From the NCBI RefSeq assembly GCF_002067135.1, contig NZ_CP020105.1, positions 992,001 through 1,056,000 on the forward strand: 64,000 nt of DNA, read 5' to 3'. This DNA comes from Spirosoma rigui (GTDB lineage: Bacteria > Bacteroidota > Bacteroidia > Cytophagales > Spirosomataceae). Within the stretch, counting starts at the first letter, position 1; the number at the start of each line of letters is the position of its first letter. A program made the translations under genes and the position numbers. Positions 1-7,739 of the stretch are shown one piece after another. A model generated the notes under the pieces. That model worked only from the letters and a program-made list of their open reading frames with translations. It was not told the origin of the DNA and searched no databases.

Positions 1-914
1 GCCGATACGGGATCGCAGGCCAGCGCGTTCAGGTACGCTTCTTTAGCCGTGGGTGCCGTAGCAATACCACAGGCATTGGTGTGTTTGATGATGGCAAAAG
101 CAGCCGGGGCTTCGGCATTTTCATCCGAAACCGGGAATTCGTCGATCAGGCTTACGCAGGCATCAACGTCAACTAGGTTATTGTATGACAGCTCTTTCCC
201 GTGCAGCTTGTCGAACATTGCGTCCAGATCACCGTAGAAGGTTGCCTGCTGGTGCGGGTTTTCGCCGTAGCGCAAGTGGTTGGCGGGCAGCGTTTTAAAA
301 TCGGCCAGATTACCGGTGGTATCGGCCAGATCCCCTTCGAAGTACGTCCGGATAGCCGTATCGTAGTGCGACGTGACGGCAAACGCTTCTTTAGCGTACC
401 GACGGCGATCGGCCAGCTCGGGGGCGCCTTTGGTTTCGGTGAGCAACGCAGCCACATCGGCGTACTGACTCCGCGACGACACGATCAGGATGTCGTTGTA
501 GTTTTTGGCAGCGGCCCGAATCAGGGAGATCCCCCCAATGTCGATTTTTTCAATTACGTCCTCATCCGACGCACCCGATGCTACCGTTTCTTCAAACGGG
601 TACAGATCCACAATGACCAGGTCGATGGGCGGAATGGCATGCCGTTCCGCCTGAGCCAGATCCTCCGCGTTATCGCGCCGGTAGAGAATGCCGCCCATCA
701 CAGCAGGATGCAGCGTTTTGACCCGCCCGCCGAAGATGGATGGGTAGCCAGTCAGATCTTCGACAGCCGTTACGGGAATACCGAGTTGCTCGATGAACGA
801 CTGGGTACCGCCGGTCGAGTAGAGTTTTACGTTTTGCTCGTGCAGAAGCCGGACAATTGGTTCGAGGCCGTCTTTATAAAAAACGGAGATCAGCGCAGAT
901 GTAATCTGTTTCAT
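1..914 (-). CDS. purH: Bifunctional AICAR formyltransferase / IMP cyclohydrolase (5' part, cut by window edge)
   Basis: Catalyses the last two steps of de novo IMP synthesis: formylation of AICAR with 10-formyl-THF, then ring closure. The visible 304 residues start with MKQITSALISVFYKDGLEP and carry the N-terminal cyclohydrolase (MGS-like) domain with STGGT near residue 37 and the GGRVKTLHP motif near residue 65. The beginning of the formyltransferase domain follows, including the conserved Lys-His pair (about K277-H278) in IKHTNACGIA. The ATG at 914 gives the start expected for the family. The remaining 3' part, roughly half of the usual 500 to 600 residue protein, lies outside the window. 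Identity is certain from sequence. It is divergent from the flippase gene with about 240 bases between them. Confidence 0.97.
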   Translation of the reverse strand, partial: MKQITSALISVFYKDGLEPIVRLLHEQNVKLYSTGGTQSFIEQLGIPVTAVEDLTGYPSIFGGRVKTLHPAVMGGILYRRDNAEDLAQAERHAIPPIDLVIVDLYPFEETVASGASDEDVIEKIDIGGISLIRAAAKNYNDILIVSSRSQYADVAALLTETKGAPELADRRRYAKEAFAVTSHYDTAIRTYFEGDLADTTGNLADFKTLPANHLRYGENPHQQATFYGDLDAMFDKLHGKELSYNNLVDVDACVSLIDEFPVSDENAEAPAAFAIIKHTNACGIATAPTAKEAYLNALACDPVS

Positions 915-1082
915 TCAAGGATAATGTAGCATGGAAATGACCAATGCGTCGTGGCGGATAACCCGGCTGAACCTTCAGAAACTACGTTGTTCGGTCGTAC
1001 TACCGGTTACGAGGCTCCCGTCGCTTCCTGAGGTTAGTCATTCTACATCAATCATTCAAAAGACAAAGATAACCAAAGGTCT

Positions 1083-1090
1083 TAACTTTG
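1083..1090 (+). promoter_or_regulatory. Candidate -7 box TAACTTTG upstream of the flippase gene
   Basis: TAACTTTG fits the TAnnTTTG -7 consensus of the Bacteroidota housekeeping sigma factor and lies 64 bases before the flippase ATG. I see no clear TTTG -33 element at the expected spacing, so this is a weak call. Confidence 0.3.
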
Positions 1091-1154
1091 TCCGTTAGAG
1101 AGCCGGAGTCTGGACTACATAGCCCCGCCCGGTTGTTTCGTACTTACTGCTTCA

Positions 1155-2687
1155 ATGAGCACATTCAAGAAATTAGCTGGTGATACAGCTCTTTACGGCA
1201 TCAGTACCATTTTGGGGCGTATGCTCAACTTCGTACTGGTTCCGCTCCAGACTTACGTTTTTCCGCAGCCGGGTCAACTGGCTTCCAACGTTGAGTTATA
1301 CAGCTACGTAGCCGTTTTGCTAACCATCTACACCCTGGGACTGGAAACGGCTTTTTTCCGCTTCGCTGCCCGCAAAAAAGGGGAGCAGACCGCCGATGAA
1401 CGGCAGCGTGTATTCAACGATACGCTGAGCATCGTTATGCTGGTGACCGGCGTTTTTACCCTACTGATCATCCTGCTAACGCCCCAGTTAACCGTCTGGC
1501 TCAACTACCCCGGTCAGCAGACATTCATCGTCTGGGTCGCGCTGATCGTTGCGATCGACGCGATCGTAGCCATCCCGTTTGCCCGCCTGCGGGTCGAGAA
1601 TAAAGCCCGGCAGTTTGTGCAGGCCAAAGTGGTCAGCATTGTTCTGGTCGTTTTTTTGAATGTTTTCTTTCTCATCATCTGCCGCGATATCTACGCGGGT
1701 AAGTACCTGAGCGCACTACGTCCAGCGATTGCGTTGTTTTACAACCCCGCCATTGGGCCCGGCTACATCTTTCTGGCCAACCTGCTCGGCAATGCGGCTT
1801 ATTTTGTCATGCTGCGCGATGCATTTCGCGGATTCCGGTTCCGCATCGACCGTGCCGAAACGGGTGTGCTGCTGGCCTACGCGTTTCCCATCATGCTGAC
1901 GGGACTGGCCGCCGTCATCAACAACATGACCGACCGGGCTTTCCTGCGCCACTACCTGCCCGAAGGGTTTTACGAGGGCATTTCCTCGGCCGATGCGCTG
2001 GGTATTTACGGCAATTGCCTGAAGCTATCGGTATTTATGGCGCTGGCGATTCAGTCATTCAAGTTTGCCGCCGACCCGTTTTTCTTCTCGCAGGCCGAAG
2101 ACAAAAACGCGCCTGATCTGCTGGCCCGCGTTACCAAATGGTTTTTGATCGTTTGTCTGTTCATCTGGGTGGGTGTCAGCCTGAACCTCGATGTTATTGG
2201 TCTGCTCGTTTCGAAGCGGTACCGGAGTGGACTGGGCGTAGTACCGTTGCTGCTACTGGCGAACCTCTTCCTGGGTGTTTACTACAACATTGCGTTCTGG
2301 TTCAAGCTCAGCGACAAAACCAGTTTTGGTACCCTGATCACCGTCGTGGGTGCCGTTATTACGGTTGTGGGCAATATCGTGCTCATTCCCCTGCTCGGCT
2401 ATATGGGCTGCGCCGTTGCGTTTCTGGCATCGAGCTTCGTTATGATGGCTATGTGCTACGTTCTGGGCGAAAAATATTACCCCGTTCCGTACGATGTGAA
2501 GTCGGCAGCGGGGTACGTGCTCGGATCAGGGCTGCTAATTTTCCTGACGCTCCGGTTCCCGATCGACAACCTGTGGCTGGCCATTCCCATTCACCTGGCC
2601 CTCTTTGGTCTGTTTACCCTCACGGTTCTCTTTGTGGAGCGTAATACTCTGCGGCCCATCCTGACGCGCTTCCGCAACCGACGATAA
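1155..2687 (+). CDS. Polysaccharide/oligosaccharide flippase (MOP superfamily, Wzx-like)
   Basis: Predicted inner-membrane exporter of the MOP (MATE/Wzx/MurJ) superfamily that would move lipid-linked glycans across the membrane. The 510-residue protein is hydrophobic throughout and has about 12 to 14 membrane segments. Its N-terminus (TALYGISTILGRMLNFVLVP, about residues 12-31) is typical of polysaccharide biosynthesis flippases. Length matches the family (400 to 520). No glycosyltransferase or polymerase genes flank it, so it is not inside a recognisable capsule or O-antigen cluster and its substrate cannot be named. It stands alone between purH (divergent) and the VCBS lipoprotein gene. MurJ is the main alternative, but the sequence looks closer to the Wzx-like branch found in Bacteroidota. 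Confidence 0.85.
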   Translation: MSTFKKLAGDTALYGISTILGRMLNFVLVPLQTYVFPQPGQLASNVELYSYVAVLLTIYTLGLETAFFRFAARKKGEQTADERQRVFNDTLSIVMLVTGVFTLLIILLTPQLTVWLNYPGQQTFIVWVALIVAIDAIVAIPFARLRVENKARQFVQAKVVSIVLVVFLNVFFLIICRDIYAGKYLSALRPAIALFYNPAIGPGYIFLANLLGNAAYFVMLRDAFRGFRFRIDRAETGVLLAYAFPIMLTGLAAVINNMTDRAFLRHYLPEGFYEGISSADALGIYGNCLKLSVFMALAIQSFKFAADPFFFSQAEDKNAPDLLARVTKWFLIVCLFIWVGVSLNLDVIGLLVSKRYRSGLGVVPLLLLANLFLGVYYNIAFWFKLSDKTSFGTLITVVGAVITVVGNIVLIPLLGYMGCAVAFLASSFVMMAMCYVLGEKYYPVPYDVKSAAGYVLGSGLLIFLTLRFPIDNLWLAIPIHLALFGLFTLTVLFVERNTLRPILTRFRNRR

Positions 2688-2750
2688 ACCGGTTTCCCGC
2701 TGATACGTACGCGGTCGCTTTTAATGCATCAACTCTACCGATGCGACGCT

Positions 2751-2764
2751 GTCAGGGCCCTGAC
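2751..2764. repeat. 14-bp perfect palindrome after the flippase gene
   Basis: GTCAGGGCCCTGAC reads the same on both strands. An overlapping GC hairpin (GGCCC, TGAC loop, GGGCC at 2756-2769) lies in the same place. It is 64 bases after the flippase stop codon and could be a weak terminator or a protein-binding site. There is no T tract. Confidence 0.35.
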
Positions 2765-2887
2765 GGGCCATCGATATGCGCAGACCAGACTACCCGCAAC
2801 TGATTATCAGTCAAGCTTATTAACCGTGTGGACTAAAATTTCACGAGTAAAAATACTCTGGCATTTCGCATGAGCATTTTTTATAGA

Positions 2888-2895
2888 TAAATTTG
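2888..2895 (+). promoter_or_regulatory. Candidate -7 box TAAATTTG upstream of the VCBS lipoprotein
   Basis: TAAATTTG matches TAnnTTTG, the Bacteroidota -7 consensus, 43 bases before the ATG at 2939. An imperfect -33 element (TTTC) lies about 20 bases upstream of it. The surrounding sequence is AT-rich compared with neighbouring genes. Confidence 0.4.
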
Positions 2896-2938
2896 AAGAT
2901 TATCTATTTGTGCTCTCCGTAGCCACGTTTGCTTATTC

Positions 2939-5900
2939 ATGAAACGCTGTACCATTTACGGGGCATGGTCCTTTGTGGCCGGACTCGCTTTGCTTCTGAC
3001 TGGCTGTAAAGAAAAACCCCTCTTCGAACGGCTCAGCTCGTCCGATACGGGCATAACCTTCAGTAATACCATTACCGATAGTGACTCGCTCAACATCCTG
3101 AACTACCAGTATATCTACAATGGCGGGGGAGTTGGGGTAGGCGACTTCAACGGCGATCAGAAACCCGACCTGTTCTTCGCTGGAAACCAGGTGCCCAACA
3201 AGCTCTACGTAAACGAAGGCGATATGGCCTTTCGGGACGTTTCCCAATCGGCCGGTGTGGGCGGTGGCGGCCGGTGGTGTTCAGGCGTATCGGTCGTTGA
3301 CGTCAACGCCGACGGTAAGCTGGACGTTTACGTATCGACAACCCTTCACAAGTCGGCCGCCCGGCGCGCCAACCTGCTTTACGTAAATCAGGGCAACGAT
3401 GCTGACGGTGCCCCCCGCTTCCGGGAGATGGCCGCCGACTACGGCATTGCCGACACCACCTACTCAACGCATTCGACCTTCTTCGATTATGACAACGACG
3501 GTGACCTGGACTTGTACGTACTGGTCGACCAGATTTTCAGCGACCGTATTCCCACGAACCTGAGCCAGCGCGTTGCTGATGGCAGTTCGCCCAATACTGA
3601 CCGGCTGTACCGCAACGATTTCGATCCCAAGCGGGGCCACGCCTACTTTACCGACGTATCAAAACAGGCCGGTATTCTGTACGATGGCTTTGGATTGGGC
3701 GTCAACATCTGCGATATCAACCGCGATGGCTGGAAAGACATTTACGTCACCAATGACTTTGCTACCAACGATCTGCTCTACATCAATAACAAAAACGGCA
3801 CGTTCACCAACCGCGCCCGGAATACGTTCAGGCATACCAGCTACTCGGCCATGGGCAATGATGTTGCCGATATCAACAACGACGGCCTGGCCGACATTGT
3901 GGCGATGGATATGCTGCCCGAAGACAATCTCCGCAAAAAAAGCCTGATGGGTGGCAGCAACTATTTCGTCTATCAGGAATGGGATCGGATGGGTTATGAA
4001 CACCAGTACGCCCGCAATACACTCCAGCTCAACCGGGGTGTCCAGCCCAACGACACGACGGGCGCCAACCTCCCGGTTTTCAGCGAGATCAGCATGCTGG
4101 CCGGTGTGGCCGAAACCGAATGGAGCTGGTCGCCGTTGCTGGTCGACATTGATAATGATGGCTATCGTGATCTGCTGGTTACCAACGGATTTCCGCGCGA
4201 CGTAACCGATCGCGACTTCACCAATTACTACAGCAGTGTCAATAACCTGCTGACGGATGCCATGCGGCTGGAGCTGACCGACAAGATGCCGCAGGTGAAA
4301 GTGAGCAACTACGCCTTTCGTAATACCGGCGATAGTCAGTCCGGTGGTCCGGTATTCGAAAACATGACCGATCGATGGGGCATGACCGAGCCCAGCTTCT
4401 CGAACGGAGCCGCTTATGCCGATTTCGACGGCGACGGTGATCTGGACTACGTTGTTAACAACATCAATGACGAAGCTTTCCTGTACCGCAATACCCTCGC
4501 CGATAACAAACCCGAAAAAGCGCACTACCTGCGCATCCACTTCGTGGGCGATAAAGCTAACCCCATGGGGATTGGTGCCATCGTTGACTTTGAGCGGCCG
4601 GGTGGTGAAAAGGAATTTTATGAGCATACTCCCTACCGCGGCTTTTTGTCCAGCGTCGAACCCGTCGCGCATTTGGGTCTGGGCGCGCTCAGCACCATCG
4701 GTAGTCTGAAAGTTACCTGGCCTGACGGTCGAACACAGACAATCGCCAATGTCAATGCCGATCAGACGATTACCCTCAGGGCATCGGAGGCCCAGCTGAC
4801 GCCAGCCGCCGTACTACCGGTTCCCCAGCGGCTTATCCACGACATCACCGATTCAATCGGCCTTACTTACAGCCATAAAGACCCTGATTTTATCGATTTC
4901 AACCAGCAGAAAACGCTACTTCATAAATTTTCGCAATATGGCCCAGCCCTGGCCGTGGGGGACGTGAATGGCGACGGGCGGGCCGACCTGGTGGTGGGAG
5001 GTAGTTCAAACCAGTCGACCGACATCCTGCTGCAGCAACCGGACGGCCGGTTCATGTCGAAACCCATGCCCGAGAAACTATCCGAAGATGCCGGACTGCT
5101 GCTCTTCGATGCCGACGGCGATGGTGATCTGGATCTTTACGCGGCCAGTGGCAGTACCGAGTTTGCCCCGGCCGATCTGGCCCGGGCCTTGCAACACCGA
5201 CTGTATATTAACGATGGGCAGGGTACTTTCAGCCTGTCACCCAACGCATTGCCGGGTATTAGCGTTAGCGGATCCTGCGTGAAAGCGGCAGACTTCGACA
5301 AAGATGGCGACCTTGACCTGTTCGTTGGCGGGCGTGTGGAGCCGGGTAAATACCCCATGCCCGTCGCCAGTTACATTCTCCGCAACGATAGTAATGGTAA
5401 AAAAGGAGCCAACGTCGTGGGTTCTCCGGCGGCCGCCCATTTCACTAATGTAACGGCCCAAGTAGCTCCTGCCCTTGCCAAAGGCGGCCTGACGTGTGAC
5501 GCGCTCTGGACCGATTTTGATAACGACGGCGACGCCGATCTGATGCTGGCCGGCGAATGGGCTCCTTTGATGGTGCTTCGCAACGACAACGGAAAGCTCG
5601 TTGCGCTTGAAAACAGCGGATTGGCGGGCCAGAGCGGCTTCTGGAATTCACTGACACCCGGCGATTTCGACAACGATGGCGACATCGATTACATAGCGGG
5701 TAATCTTGGTCAGAATAGCCTGCTGCGGGCCAGTACCGAACGCCCCGTCCGGATGTATGCGGGTGATTTCGATAACAACGGCTTTTACGATGCCTTTACG
5801 TCGGTATACTTCAAAAATCCGAAGAACCAGTACGACGAGTACCCCTATTTTGGCTGGGATGATATGGTCAAGCAAATGATCGGGATCAAAAAGCGCTACG

Positions 5901-6517
5901 TTAAGTACGCCCCCTTCGGCCAGGCAACCATGAAAGAAATACTGACCGAAGACGAGCGCAGCCAGGCGCTGAAACTAGCCGTAACCTATTGCCAGAGCAG
6001 CTACATCGAGAACAAAGGAAACGGCCAGTTTGTCATGCGTGCTTTACCCATGGCGGCTCAGCTTGCCCCGGTATTCGGTACGCTGGCGCAGGATGTGGAT
6101 GGCGACGGCAACCTCGATGTTGTGCTGGTTGGCAACGACTACGGCAGCGATCTGGTAGCCGGACAAATGGACGCCTTTGACGGGCTGGTACTCAAAGGCA
6201 ATGGGAAAGGCGGGTTTACGCCCCTGACGATTCAGAAGAGTGGTTTTTACGTACCCGGAAACGGGAAAGCGCTGGTTAGCTGGCCTGATCCGCAGGGACG
6301 GTGCCGCCTGGCCGCGTCACAGAACCGAGGAACACTGCGCGTGTTTGCCGTTCAGCAGCCGCAGACGTTCAAAGCCGTCGATGCGCGCACAATGGCGGTT
6401 AATGTCCGGCTTCGAAACGGGCAGACACGTCGGCAGGAAATTCCCGTGGGTACTTCTTTTTACTCCCAATCGGCGCGGGGGGTATGGTTACTACCGGGCG
6501 AAACGATTACCAGATAA
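2939..6517 (+). CDS. VCBS/FG-GAP repeat lipoprotein with central ASPIC/UnbV domain (CRTAC1-like)
   Basis: Large predicted surface lipoprotein of 1192 residues. The N-terminus is a lipoprotein signal with lipobox LLTGC (Cys about residue 23). I count 14 calcium-loop repeats of the DxDxDGxxD type. Seven lie before residue about 510 (first DFNGDQKPD, last DFDGDGDLD), then an ASPIC/UnbV domain at about 540-610 (GIGAIVDFERPGG to WPDGRTQTI), then seven more (first DVNGDGRAD, last DVDGDGNLD). This suggests two beta-propellers joined by the ASPIC module. Function is unknown; relatives often lie beside SusC/SusD genes, but here the gene stands alone. It is paralogous to the protein at 20321-23698, repeat by repeat. 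It is followed by a 12-bp hairpin. Confidence 0.9.
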   Translation: MKRCTIYGAWSFVAGLALLLTGCKEKPLFERLSSSDTGITFSNTITDSDSLNILNYQYIYNGGGVGVGDFNGDQKPDLFFAGNQVPNKLYVNEGDMAFRDVSQSAGVGGGGRWCSGVSVVDVNADGKLDVYVSTTLHKSAARRANLLYVNQGNDADGAPRFREMAADYGIADTTYSTHSTFFDYDNDGDLDLYVLVDQIFSDRIPTNLSQRVADGSSPNTDRLYRNDFDPKRGHAYFTDVSKQAGILYDGFGLGVNICDINRDGWKDIYVTNDFATNDLLYINNKNGTFTNRARNTFRHTSYSAMGNDVADINNDGLADIVAMDMLPEDNLRKKSLMGGSNYFVYQEWDRMGYEHQYARNTLQLNRGVQPNDTTGANLPVFSEISMLAGVAETEWSWSPLLVDIDNDGYRDLLVTNGFPRDVTDRDFTNYYSSVNNLLTDAMRLELTDKMPQVKVSNYAFRNTGDSQSGGPVFENMTDRWGMTEPSFSNGAAYADFDGDGDLDYVVNNINDEAFLYRNTLADNKPEKAHYLRIHFVGDKANPMGIGAIVDFERPGGEKEFYEHTPYRGFLSSVEPVAHLGLGALSTIGSLKVTWPDGRTQTIANVNADQTITLRASEAQLTPAAVLPVPQRLIHDITDSIGLTYSHKDPDFIDFNQQKTLLHKFSQYGPALAVGDVNGDGRADLVVGGSSNQSTDILLQQPDGRFMSKPMPEKLSEDAGLLLFDADGDGDLDLYAASGSTEFAPADLARALQHRLYINDGQGTFSLSPNALPGISVSGSCVKAADFDKDGDLDLFVGGRVEPGKYPMPVASYILRNDSNGKKGANVVGSPAAAHFTNVTAQVAPALAKGGLTCDALWTDFDNDGDADLMLAGEWAPLMVLRNDNGKLVALENSGLAGQSGFWNSLTPGDFDNDGDIDYIAGNLGQNSLLRASTERPVRMYAGDFDNNGFYDAFTSVYFKNPKNQYDEYPYFGWDDMVKQMIGIKKRYVKYAPFGQATMKEILTEDERSQALKLAVTYCQSSYIENKGNGQFVMRALPMAAQLAPVFGTLAQDVDGDGNLDVVLVGNDYGSDLVAGQMDAFDGLVLKGNGKGGFTPLTIQKSGFYVPGNGKALVSWPDPQGRCRLAASQNRGTLRVFAVQQPQTFKAVDARTMAVNVRLRNGQTRRQEIPVGTSFYSQSARGVWLLPGETITR

Positions 6518-6534
6518 CAGTCATTTTAAACGAA

Positions 6535-6564
6535 CGCCCGGACCACTGCAACGTGGTCCGGGCG
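6535..6564 (+). terminator. Hairpin after the VCBS lipoprotein gene
   Basis: Perfect 12-bp stem (CGCCCGGACCAC at 6535-6546, complement at 6553-6564) with the six-base loop TGCAAC, starting 18 bases after the stop codon. It is GC-rich but no T tract follows, so termination strength is uncertain. Confidence 0.6.
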
Positions 6565-6623
6565 GGGTGTACTACACAAACAAAGATTATTAGCTAGCTA
6601 CCGTTTCAGACTATTCGTTTGCT

Positions 6624-6791
6624 ATGAAGATACTACTACTCGTTGGGAGCTTGTTGCTGGCCTTTCTGCACATTACAACAGCGCTGGTTTTGGCTATTGG
6701 TTTTGTGCTGTTTGTCATACCCGTTATCATTATCCGGCATGCCCTGGGTCTTCACCGAACACTCCCCCAGGAGGCCGGGCGTAGCCACTAG
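6624..6791 (+). CDS. Small hydrophobic membrane protein, 55 residues
   Basis: A short open frame (ATG at 6624, TAG at 6789-6791) encodes a 55-residue protein starting MKILLLVGSLLLAFLHITTA. One long or two short hydrophobic segments cover residues 2-37. A short polar tail (RHALGLHRTLPQEAGRSH) follows. I do not recognise the family. Support comes from the clean membrane-protein composition and the ATG start. The stop codon also fits neatly, 8 bases before the convergent DUF4249 gene ends. Against it are the small size and the lack of a visible ribosome-binding site. It could be a chance frame. Confidence 0.45.
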   Translation: MKILLLVGSLLLAFLHITTALVLAIGFVLFVIPVIIIRHALGLHRTLPQEAGRSH

Positions 6792-6798
6792 CCTAGCC

Positions 6799-7689
6799 TC
6801 ACGGACGCACGTTACCCGGTATTATCTGGGCCGAACGACTGCGCACGGCCGACGTAATGAAGAACCCGGCGGCTGGCCGGCCCTTCGGATTTGTGTTCCG
6901 GATGTTGGTTGGTACGTTGGCGGGGGGCGTGGCAAACAGTCCACCGTTGGTGATCTGTGTGCGCAGTTCCTGCCAGAAGTCGAACGCTTCCGGAGTCAGC
7001 GACATCAATTCAATCCGAACCCGGTCGTTCAGCGCGTACAAGCTATCCGGGTTAGCCGACTGGCGAATGGGTCGGATAAACACCAGCCCATCGGTATCCG
7101 CGCTACCCCGGAATGAACCATCCTGCGAAGTGATAATATCACGGGCCTTGGTTTGCAGCACGTCATTACGGTAATATTTAATTCGGTAGTAATCGGTGGC
7201 TCCGGCCAGATCACGGGCGTAGAACTCGGCCTGATAGCCTTCCTGATTCGACAGGGGATTGATCTTTTCCCGGCGGAAGATGAGCGAATCGATCGTCGGT
7301 ACCCGGTTCATGTTGGAGCTGGCCACATAGGTATCTCCCTGATAGGTAATACTCAGGCTGTAGGTCTGTCCAACCCGCCCCAGCGTATCCCCCACTTTAG
7401 GCTGCCAGACGTAGTAACCGTCATTATCGGAGTCGGTAAAACTAAATACCCGTCCCGTCTTATCCGACACCTGCACCGTAGCACCGGTAGCGGCCGGTGG
7501 CACGCTGCTATTGAAATACGCTGCCGTTTGCGTCAGGTGAATCGTTTGGTTACCCGGCTGGTCGGTCAGGGTAGCTTCCACCGAAAGCTGCGTTGGTCCC
7601 GTGTCGAGCTTGGCGTCGATCACCGTTTCGCAGCTGAACAGCGTAACAGCGCCCAGGATGATGATAAAGAATGGTCGTATCGATTTCAT
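6799..7689 (-). CDS. DUF4249 family lipoprotein
   Basis: Predicted outer-membrane-associated lipoprotein of 296 residues that probably works with the TonB-dependent receptor encoded immediately upstream. The ATG at 7689 starts a lipoprotein signal MKSIRPFFIIILGAVTLFSC, with the lipidated Cys at residue 20. A beta-rich domain typical of DUF4249 follows (LSVEATLTDQPGNQTIHLTQ near residues 34-53). An upstream in-frame start would add nine residues before the signal and is less likely. The gene follows the receptor by 50 bases on the same strand, the standard order for this pair in Bacteroidota. Its ligand is unknown. Confidence 0.85.
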   Translation of the reverse strand: MKSIRPFFIIILGAVTLFSCETVIDAKLDTGPTQLSVEATLTDQPGNQTIHLTQTAAYFNSSVPPAATGATVQVSDKTGRVFSFTDSDNDGYYVWQPKVGDTLGRVGQTYSLSITYQGDTYVASSNMNRVPTIDSLIFRREKINPLSNQEGYQAEFYARDLAGATDYYRIKYYRNDVLQTKARDIITSQDGSFRGSADTDGLVFIRPIRQSANPDSLYALNDRVRIELMSLTPEAFDFWQELRTQITNGGLFATPPANVPTNIRNTNPKGRPAAGFFITSAVRSRSAQIIPGNVRP

Positions 7690-7739
7690 GGTGTTGTGTT
7701 TGTACAGCCTTCTCACCGACGGGTCGATGAGGAAGGGTA

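Noticed and set aside
201-929. Long plus-strand open frame of about 240 codons opposite purH
   Set aside because: The minus strand carries clear PurH sequence through the same region, so this frame is a codon-bias shadow.
3659-4672. Minus-strand frame of about 340 codons inside the VCBS lipoprotein gene
   Set aside because: The repeated GAT/GAC-rich loops of the real gene produce Val/Ile-rich antisense frames without stops; no protein features are seen.
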